NCBI RefSeq assembly: GCF_019966535.1
Contig: NZ_JAIMID010000007.1
Span: forward strand, 62,001-126,000
DNA from: Mesobacterium pallidum
GTDB taxonomy: Bacteria; Pseudomonadota; Alphaproteobacteria; Rhodobacterales; Rhodobacteraceae
Length of the DNA: 64,000 nucleotides
Reading direction: 5' to 3'
The first letter of the stretch is position 1, and each line of letters opens with the position of its first letter. A program made the position numbers and the translations under genes. Under the pieces are notes generated by a model. It had not been told where the DNA came from, ran no database searches, and saw only the letters and a list, made by a program, of their open reading frames with translations. Below are positions 54,080 to 61,847 of the stretch, piece by piece.

Positions 54080-55203
54080 GGCGCCATGCGCCCGGCCACC
54101 CAGGCGTGGAAGTTATGCGTCGGACCATCCATCGCCGGCGAAAAGCGCCCGCCGTCGAAATGCAGCCCGTGGCGGCCGCGCTGCATGCCCTCGACCACGA
54201 ACACGTCCTCTTCGAAGACCGTACGCCACTGAACGGCGTTCGCGGCGCGCAGGGCCTCGTCGGTGTCGGGCCTGGCGTAAAAGATGTGCACGTGTTCCTC
54301 GGTCCGCTCCGGCCCCGAGGGGCGCAGCAGGATGGCAAAGGCGTGGTCGCGGTGCACGCCCAGCAGCACGTTCGGGTAGACGGCGAGGTACTCGGCCCCG
54401 GTCATCCACTGGTCGCTGAGCCCGTCGAAATCCGGGAAGATTGCGCCCTCCGGGCCGGTCAGCTGGCGGTAGACGGTCGAGCCCTGGCCGGAATTGTGGT
54501 CGGGCGTTTCGATATTGTAGTGATCCTCCAGCCGCGAGTAGCTGTTGAGGCCGGGATGGACCCAGGGCAGGTGGTAGCTTTCGCAGTAATTCTCGACCGC
54601 CAGCTTCCAGTTGGCGTTCAGCGACAGGGTGAAGTGGCTTTCCGGCCCGCCATGGTGCCAGTCGCGGTCGAACTCGGCCCATCGCTCCAGTACCGGGGCC
54701 ATGGCCGTGTCGAAGGCGGGCGCCTGGCCCATCACGTCCACCCAGATCAGCCCGAACCGGCTGGCCGAGCGGATCTCGGTCAGGCCCAGCGTGTCGCGGT
54801 CGATAGCGGCGTGCAGGTTCTGCCCCGGCCCGCCTACGTGCGGGGTCGAGACCAGCCGGCCGTCGGTGGCATAGCACCAGGAATGGTACGGGCAGCGGAT
54901 CGCGCCCTCGATCTTGCGCGGGGCATCCACGAGGATCATGCCGCGGTGGCGGCAGGTGTTCTGGAACACCCGCACCGCACCGTCGCGGCCCCGCACCACC
55001 AGCAGCGGCAGCCCGTCGAAATCCACCGGCAGCGCATCGCCGGGCTCGGGCACCTCGGCCTCGGCCACGAGACCCGCCCAGCCGTCGAACAGCAGCCGCG
55101 CGCGTTCGGCCGCATGGGTGGCCGGGTCGGTGTAATGCGCGTTGGGCAGGCCGCGGGCCTCGGCGAGGGGCGCGCGGACATGAGACAGGTCTGTGGGCGA
55201 CAT
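54076..55203 (-). CDS. Rieske ring-hydroxylating oxygenase, alpha subunit
   Basis: A 375-residue oxygenase. The Rieske ligands are CxH in TCRHRGM and CxxH in CPYHSWCY. The mononuclear iron site is in ENYCESYHLPWVHPGL (two His), completed by a later Asp. The fold fits dealkylating or ring-hydroxylating oxygenases, including stachydrine and glycine betaine demethylases. The ATG at 55203 follows a GAGG; a start at 55233 is also in frame. No reductase gene is adjacent; the Rieske ferredoxin at 46 kb could serve. Confidence 0.9.
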   Translation of the reverse strand: MSPTDLSHVRAPLAEARGLPNAHYTDPATHAAERARLLFDGWAGLVAEAEVPEPGDALPVDFDGLPLLVVRGRDGAVRVFQNTCRHRGMILVDAPRKIEGAIRCPYHSWCYATDGRLVSTPHVGGPGQNLHAAIDRDTLGLTEIRSASRFGLIWVDVMGQAPAFDTAMAPVLERWAEFDRDWHHGGPESHFTLSLNANWKLAVENYCESYHLPWVHPGLNSYSRLEDHYNIETPDHNSGQGSTVYRQLTGPEGAIFPDFDGLSDQWMTGAEYLAVYPNVLLGVHRDHAFAILLRPSGPERTEEHVHIFYARPDTDEALRAANAVQWRTVFEEDVFVVEGMQRGRHGLHFDGGRFSPAMDGPTHNFHAWVAGRMAP

Positions 55204-55298
55204 GGCGAACCTCGGGCAATCTGGCGTGATCATTCGAGATTAGGGAAATTGGCTGCGGGCGAATGCCCGAAGACGACATTCCGTGTCGCACCCGTGCC

Positions 55299-56102
55299 TC
55301 AGCGGAAGGGCGTGCCGACCATGAGCAGTTGCCTGTGGAAGGGCAGCAGGTCCTTCTCCTTCACATATCCGGCCTGGCGCGCGGTGCGCATCACCTCGGC
55401 CCGGTTGGGGCCGATGTATTCGTAGACCATGCGGCTGATGCGGTTGGCCGACAGACTTTCGGAGGCGGTCCGTGTGGCGTAGCCGACCCAGAAGTTGTTC
55501 TGGTAGGACGAGATCCGCGTCAGGTAGTTGAAGGTGAAGGTCACCGCCCCGCGCCGCGCGATCAGCAGCGACACGCCGCTGTCCTGCTGCAGCACGATGC
55601 CCCGGAACTCGCGCGTGGGGCCGGCCGTGGGCAACCCCTGGATGCGCATGGCGGACCGTGGCTCGTAACCCCGCACGAAGGTGCGCTCACCCACGCGGAA
55701 CGCATGGATCAGCCCGACCACGTAGGAGTCGGGGTCCATGAACCCCGGTCGCGAAAAGCGGTACATGCCGCTGGGAAAGACGTCCGAGGGCACGCCGCGC
55801 GGCGCCATGCCGAGGAATTCCTTGACCTCGGGATGCGAGAACAAGTCGTCATCGGGGTGACGCAGGGACGCGACAGGTTCCAGCAGGATACGCGCATCCA
55901 CGCCGAAATAGGCGCAGATCTTGTGCAGGACGTCCGGTCGCGGAAAGCTCTCGCCGCCGAGATACCGGTTGAACTGCGTTCGGTTGATCCCGAGCTCGCG
56001 ACACAGGGCCGATATGGACGCGGCGTCCTGACACAAAACGCGCAAGTTGGCGCCGAACATGGATCGCAAATCCGCCGGGCTGGGTGAGTCGCTGGTGGCC
56101 AT
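55299..56102 (-). CDS. XRE-type helix-turn-helix regulator
   Basis: A 267-residue protein. Residues of about 12-75 form a HTH domain (ISALCRELGINRTQFNRYLG). The remaining 190 residues form an uncharacterised beta-rich ligand-like domain (RGAVTFTFNYLTRI). It is one gene upstream of the Rieske oxygenase and on the same strand, so it may control that gene or itself. The 243-bp gap before it is shared with the divergent small gene at 56345. Confidence 0.82.
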   Translation of the reverse strand: MATSDSPSPADLRSMFGANLRVLCQDAASISALCRELGINRTQFNRYLGGESFPRPDVLHKICAYFGVDARILLEPVASLRHPDDDLFSHPEVKEFLGMAPRGVPSDVFPSGMYRFSRPGFMDPDSYVVGLIHAFRVGERTFVRGYEPRSAMRIQGLPTAGPTREFRGIVLQQDSGVSLLIARRGAVTFTFNYLTRISSYQNNFWVGYATRTASESLSANRISRMVYEYIGPNRAEVMRTARQAGYVKEKDLLPFHRQLLMVGTPFR

Positions 56103-56216
56103 GTGTCTGGAATGAGTCCTGCAATGCTCGTGAGGGTGGATTAATATGCCTTCACCATACCCATGAATTGCAACCTTCGCAAAATGGATATGCTCATGAC
56201 ACTACTTGGCGTCAAT

Positions 56217-56238
56217 GCTGACGTCAAACAGCGTCAGC
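56217..56238. promoter_or_regulatory. Inverted repeat GCTGACG-N8-CGTCAGC
   Basis: Two 7-bp arms (56217-56223 and 56232-56238) are spaced by TCAAACAG, with another GCGTCA copy just before at 56209. The site is about 115 bp upstream of the XRE gene start and 107 bp upstream of the divergent gene, so it may be an XRE or stress regulator operator. Confidence 0.45.
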
Positions 56239-56344
56239 CGACTCGGATTCCGTCACAAATCATCAGGTTCAAGTTCTGTGATGGGCCTTGTGCGATTTGC
56301 TTAAAGTGCAGGACAATTTTCGCATAAGGGGAAAGGACACCGTT

Positions 56345-56710
56345 ATGATTGGAGTTGTGCTTTGGAGCGACGTCCAGGAACAGAAGGCCGTCATCTGGTG
56401 CGAAGACCACGGAAACCTTGCATTCTTTTCGAAGGGCAGCTGTGGGGCGCTGACGGGCCAGAGGCTGGATGCCGGGGACGTCGTGCAGTTCGACCTGCAG
56501 GAGGAGAGCCATCACAGGGTGGCACATAACCCCCGGTTGCTGGCCGAGGACGAGTTTCCGACGCTGGCCAGCGACCTGAGCCGGCACGGAAAGGCCGCGC
56601 GGGGAAAGTGTGAAAGGGTCGTGACCGGTTCGTGTTCGGATCTCGGCCAGCTCATCCATTTTCCGTCCGTCGAGGCCAGCCAGGACCAGGAACAAAAGCT
56701 GTCAGCCTGA
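56345..56710 (+). CDS. Small protein with a cold-shock-like N-terminus
   Basis: A 121-residue protein. The first 60 residues (IGVVLWSDVQEQKAVIWCED, then AGDVVQFDL) form a short beta-barrel pattern that resembles a cold-shock domain, although the RNP motifs are not clear. The remaining part is polar. The ATG at 56345 is preceded by GGGGAAAGG. I know no named family. It is isolated between the XRE gene and ilvN. Confidence 0.6.
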   Translation: MIGVVLWSDVQEQKAVIWCEDHGNLAFFSKGSCGALTGQRLDAGDVVQFDLQEESHHRVAHNPRLLAEDEFPTLASDLSRHGKAARGKCERVVTGSCSDLGQLIHFPSVEASQDQEQKLSA

Positions 56711-56845
56711 CTCGGGGTGCGCGGGACCATTCCCGGCCCCCGGAAACGACAAGATCGCGCCCCATGGCCCGGGACGCGATCCAATGGGGACAAGCCCCAA
56801 GGGCAGAACGGCGCGGCGCCCCCGAAGGCGGGAACGCGGGCCGGA

Positions 56846-57406
56846 TCAGGTGCCGCGGGACAGGGCGGCGACACCGGTCCGGGCCGTCTCGCACAGGCCC
56901 AGCGGGCGCATGAGGTCGGCAAAGGCATCGACCTTTTCCGGGCTTCCGGTCAGCTCGAAGACAAAGCTGTCGAGCGTGGAATCCACCACCTTGGCGCGGA
57001 AGATATCCGCCAGCCGCAGCGCCTCGACCCGCTTTTCGCCTTCGCCCTGGACGCGGAACAGCGCCAGCTCGCGCTCGACCGCGGCGCCTTCGACCGTCAG
57101 GTCATGCACGTCGCGCACCGGCACGAGGCGCCCCAACTGCGCCTTGATCTGCTCGATCACCTGCGGCGTGCCGGTGGTGACGATGTTGATGCGGCTCAGG
57201 TGCCCCTTGTGGTCGACCTCGGCCACGGTGAGGCTTTCGATGTTGTAGCCGCGCCCGGAAAACAGCCCGATCACGCGGGCTAGAACCCCCGGTTCGTTCT
57301 CGACCAGCACGGCGAGCGTGTGCTTTTCCTCGACGTCCGAAAAGGTCGGGCGCAGGTTGTAGGCCGAATGCTTGGTCGAGCCCTTCTTGATGTGCAATGC
57401 GTTCAT
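56846..57406 (-). CDS. ilvN: Acetolactate synthase small (regulatory) subunit
   Basis: A 186-residue protein of the IlvH/IlvN type with an N-terminal ACT domain (LAVLVENEPGVLARVIGLFS) and a C-terminal domain from about residue 95. It makes the large subunit fully active and sensitive to valine. It lies 12 bp after ilvB on the same strand. The gap after it before the next gene holds no clear terminator. Confidence 0.95.
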   Translation of the reverse strand: MNALHIKKGSTKHSAYNLRPTFSDVEEKHTLAVLVENEPGVLARVIGLFSGRGYNIESLTVAEVDHKGHLSRINIVTTGTPQVIEQIKAQLGRLVPVRDVHDLTVEGAAVERELALFRVQGEGEKRVEALRLADIFRAKVVDSTLDSFVFELTGSPEKVDAFADLMRPLGLCETARTGVAALSRGT

Positions 57407-57418
57407 GGTCTCGTCTCC

Positions 57419-59176
<1,758 letters not shown>

Positions 59177-59229
59177 CCTGCGTCTCCGTATCTCGTCAGT
59201 ATCGGCCCTCGGGCCGCTTGGGTCTCAGC

Positions 59230-59261
59230 AACAAAAAAGCCCCCGAGGGTCAGTCGGGGGC
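59230..59261 (-). terminator. ilvBN attenuator terminator
   Basis: On the minus strand GCCCCCGA (59261-59254) pairs with TCGGGGGC (59246-59239) around CTGACCC, followed by TTTTTTGTT. It is located after the leader peptide and about 55 bp before ilvB, the classic place for an attenuator. Confidence 0.92.
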
Positions 59262-59303
59262 GCATGGGGTACCATTATGGATGTCCGGTTACCGGCCCAT
59301 GCG
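59258..59303 (-). promoter_or_regulatory. Antiterminator pairing of the ilv leader
   Basis: GGCGCATGGG (59303-59294, in the last codons of the leader peptide) is complementary to CCCATGCGCC (59267-59258), which runs into the 5' arm of the terminator. Forming this pair would block the terminator stem. A small CCGGTAACCGG palindrome lies inside the loop. Confidence 0.75.
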
Positions 59304-59336
59304 CCTTTCTCCTACGATGATTACCAGTCGGGTCAT
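59289..59336 (-). CDS. ilvBN leader peptide, 15 residues
   Basis: The frame reads MTRLVIIVGERRMGR and stops at TAA. It carries Leu, Val, Ile, Ile, Val in a row, the control codons expected for branched-chain amino acid attenuation. The ribosome site AAGGAG is nine bases upstream. The run of control codons lies just before the antiterminator arm, so a stalled ribosome there favours the antiterminator and lets ilvBN be read. Confidence 0.9.
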   Translation of the reverse strand: MTRLVIIVGERRMGR

Positions 59337-59366
59337 TCCCGTGGGCTCCTTCGTGTTGCGTGCGCG

Positions 59367-59395
59367 ACGTTACGGTCGGGGGCAGGGGGCGTCAA
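59367..59395 (-). promoter_or_regulatory. ilvBN promoter
   Basis: On the minus strand TTGACG (59395-59390) and TAACGT (59372-59367) are separated by exactly 17 bp. Transcription would start near 59360, about 24 bp before the leader peptide ATG. Confidence 0.8.
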
Positions 59396-59767
59396 CCGGC
59401 AAAGCGCGTCGTTTCCTGTCCTCAGGGCGTATTTTTCTTTGCAAATGTTGCGCGAAGGCGCCTGTCCTGCGACATTTTGCTTATCCGCCCCGGTGATTCC
59501 CTCCAGGGCCCGGACAATGACCCCGCGCCGCGAATCACGGCGCGGTGGCAAGACGCATGTCCGGCCGTGAGCAACCTGGCGGGTGCCTGACCTCCGTATT
59601 TTCACGTAGCTGTGCCGCGTAACGCGGCGAAATTTGCCACCGAAGTCAAAACTTTGGGCTGTCTTTGGTATTCCCCTGCGCCAGCGCGCAAGCTAGTGTG
59701 CCCGCACTGTAAACGATCCGCGCATTGCACGACGCGGTGCGTGAAAAAATTCTCGGGAGGAAACTCA

Positions 59768-60856
59768 ATGGATCGTCGCTCATTCCTAAGGTCGTCCGCA
59801 CTTGGCGGTGCGGCTGCCGCTGCTTCGACGCTGGCCGCTCCGGTCTATGCGCAGGGCAAGCGGACCCTGACCATGGTCACCACCTGGCCGCGCGGCCTTG
59901 CCGGCGTCTGGGACTCGGTCGAACGGGTCGCCAACTCGATGACCGAAGCCACCGATGGCCAGATCACCGTCGAGCCCAAGGCGGCCGGCGAACTGGTGGG
60001 TGCGCTCGAATCCTTCGACGCCGTCGTGTCCGGCCAGGCCGATATGTACCACGGCGCCGACTACTACTGGGTCGGTCAGCACCCGGCATGGGCCTATTTC
60101 ACCGCCGTGCCCTTCGGCATGACTGCGCCCGAGATCATGACCTGGTACTACGGCCAGGACGGCATGGCGCTGCACCAGGAACTGGGCGAAGTCTTTGGCG
60201 TGCGCTCGTACATCGCGGGCCAGACCGGCGCCCAGGGTGGCGGCTGGTTCCGCAAAGAAGTGACCTCGGCCGACGATTTCAACGGCATGAAGTTCCGCAT
60301 GCCCGGCCTCGGCGGCGAAGCCCTGTCCAAGCTGGGCGCTTCGGTCCAGGTTCTGCCGGGCGGCGAAATCTACCAGGCCCTGTCGACCGGTGCGCTGGAC
60401 GCGACCGAGTGGATCGGCCCCTGGTCGGATGAAAAGCTGGGCCTGCAGGAGGTCTGCGACTACTACTACCCCGCCGGTTTCCACGAGCCGGGCGCGGCCC
60501 TGTCGGTCGGTATGAATCTCGAGGTCTTCGAGACCCTGACCCCGGCGCAAAAGAAGATCTACGAGATCGCCTGTGCCGACGCCCACCAGGCCAACTACGC
60601 CCAGTTCATCGCCAACAACGGCCCGGCGCTCGAGCGCCTCAAGGCCGGCGGCACCCAGATCAAGGAATTCTCGACCGACGTCTGGGAAGCCTTCGGCAGC
60701 GCCTCGATCGAGCTGCTGAATGGCTACACCTCGGATGACCTGTTCAAGAAGATCCATGACAGCGCCCAGGCGTCCATGCGGTCCTCCTCGGGCTGGCTCG
60801 AAGTGTCCGACAGCTTCTACGCGACCCAGCGCAACCGCGTGCTGTCGTCGATGTAA
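59768..60856 (+). CDS. takP: TRAP substrate-binding protein, TakP-like (alpha-keto acid)
   Basis: A 362-residue periplasmic binding protein. The N-terminus has a twin-arginine motif (DRRSFLRSSALGGAAAAA) and the mature protein begins near QGKRTLTMVTTWPRG. The segment DATEWIGPWSDEKLGL is typical of TakP from Rhodobacter sphaeroides, which binds pyruvate and other 2-oxo acids. The ATG at 59768 follows GGGAGGAAAC. It leads the takPQM operon and is divergent from ilvBN, whose enzyme also uses pyruvate. Confidence 0.85.
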   Translation: MDRRSFLRSSALGGAAAAASTLAAPVYAQGKRTLTMVTTWPRGLAGVWDSVERVANSMTEATDGQITVEPKAAGELVGALESFDAVVSGQADMYHGADYYWVGQHPAWAYFTAVPFGMTAPEIMTWYYGQDGMALHQELGEVFGVRSYIAGQTGAQGGGWFRKEVTSADDFNGMKFRMPGLGGEALSKLGASVQVLPGGEIYQALSTGALDATEWIGPWSDEKLGLQEVCDYYYPAGFHEPGAALSVGMNLEVFETLTPAQKKIYEIACADAHQANYAQFIANNGPALERLKAGGTQIKEFSTDVWEAFGSASIELLNGYTSDDLFKKIHDSAQASMRSSSGWLEVSDSFYATQRNRVLSSM

Positions 60857-60935
60857 GCCGCAAGGCGTTTGACAAGCGGGCCGCGCGCGTTGCAGGACGC
60901 GCGCGGTCGACACGTTTTCCAGGGGGACAGGGCAC

Positions 60936-61829
60936 ATGGGCGACGCACTGTGGTGGTTCGTCAGCAACGTGGGCATGGGGTTCTACAACCTCGTCTACGC
61001 ATTGACACATCCGACAAGCTGGCTGGACTGGTCCGACAAGGCCAACCTGATGCGCTTTATCTATTACGGCGCCTCGACCGAGCTGTTCTTTGTCGTCTTC
61101 GACATCGTCGTGGTGCTGACCATCTTCGGCATGGCCTTTCCGCGCATCATGTGGGGCTATGTGCGCGGGCTTGAAGGGCTGGCCAACACGGTCGGCCGCG
61201 CGGCGGCCTGGATCGGCCTGCTCATGGTGCTGCAACAGGTGATGATCGTGTTCCTGCAGTCGGTCTTCCGGCTGGGCGAATTGACGATTGCCCCCTTCGG
61301 CTTCGGCTTCACCCAGACCGTCGGCTGGTTCTCGGAAGAACTGAAGCTTTACAACGCCATCGTCGTCGCGCTTTGCGTGACCTATACCTTCGTGCAGGGC
61401 GGGCACGTCCGCGTCGACCTGATCTACGCGCCGGTCAAGTTCCGCACCAAAAAGATCATCGACATGTTCGGGTCGCTCTTCTTCATGGTCCCGGTGGCCG
61501 TGCTGATGTGGCTTTATGCCTGGTTCTTCCTGTGGCGCAGCCTGATCACGCCCAAGGTCTCGGCCAGCGACAAGCTGGACCTGATGGTGCGCAAGGCGTC
61601 GATCGTGAAGTGGAATGTCGAGACCATCGGCTTCTCGCCCAACGGCTTCAACGCCTATTTCCTCTTCAAGATCCTGATGTGCGCCTTCGTGCTGCTGGTC
61701 GGGCTACAGGCGCTGGCCTTCTTCTACCGCTCCTGGCTGGAGTTCTGGGAAGGCGAGCAGAGCGCGAACAAGCATCTCGACAAGGACACGCTCGGCGCGG
61801 GCGAAGAAGCCTACGAAGGCACCCATTAA
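60936..61829 (+). CDS. takQ: TRAP small permease, TakQ-like
   Basis: A 297-residue membrane protein with about five hydrophobic segments, including LFFVVFDIVVVLTIFGMAF. The DctQ core is preceded and followed by extra segments, so the protein is much longer than the common DctQ of about 160-180 residues; the TakQ branch is known for this. The start at 60936 follows GGGGGAC. It is 18 bp from the large permease gene. Confidence 0.85.
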   Translation: MGDALWWFVSNVGMGFYNLVYALTHPTSWLDWSDKANLMRFIYYGASTELFFVVFDIVVVLTIFGMAFPRIMWGYVRGLEGLANTVGRAAAWIGLLMVLQQVMIVFLQSVFRLGELTIAPFGFGFTQTVGWFSEELKLYNAIVVALCVTYTFVQGGHVRVDLIYAPVKFRTKKIIDMFGSLFFMVPVAVLMWLYAWFFLWRSLITPKVSASDKLDLMVRKASIVKWNVETIGFSPNGFNAYFLFKILMCAFVLLVGLQALAFFYRSWLEFWEGEQSANKHLDKDTLGAGEEAYEGTH

Positions 61830-61847
61830 AGGGCAGGGGACAGACTT

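Noticed and set aside
59500..59767. Sigma-54 (-24/-12) promoter before takP
   Set aside because: No TGGCAC-N5-TTGC pattern was found. GCAC/GTGC pieces at about 59727-59740 are too short to support a call.
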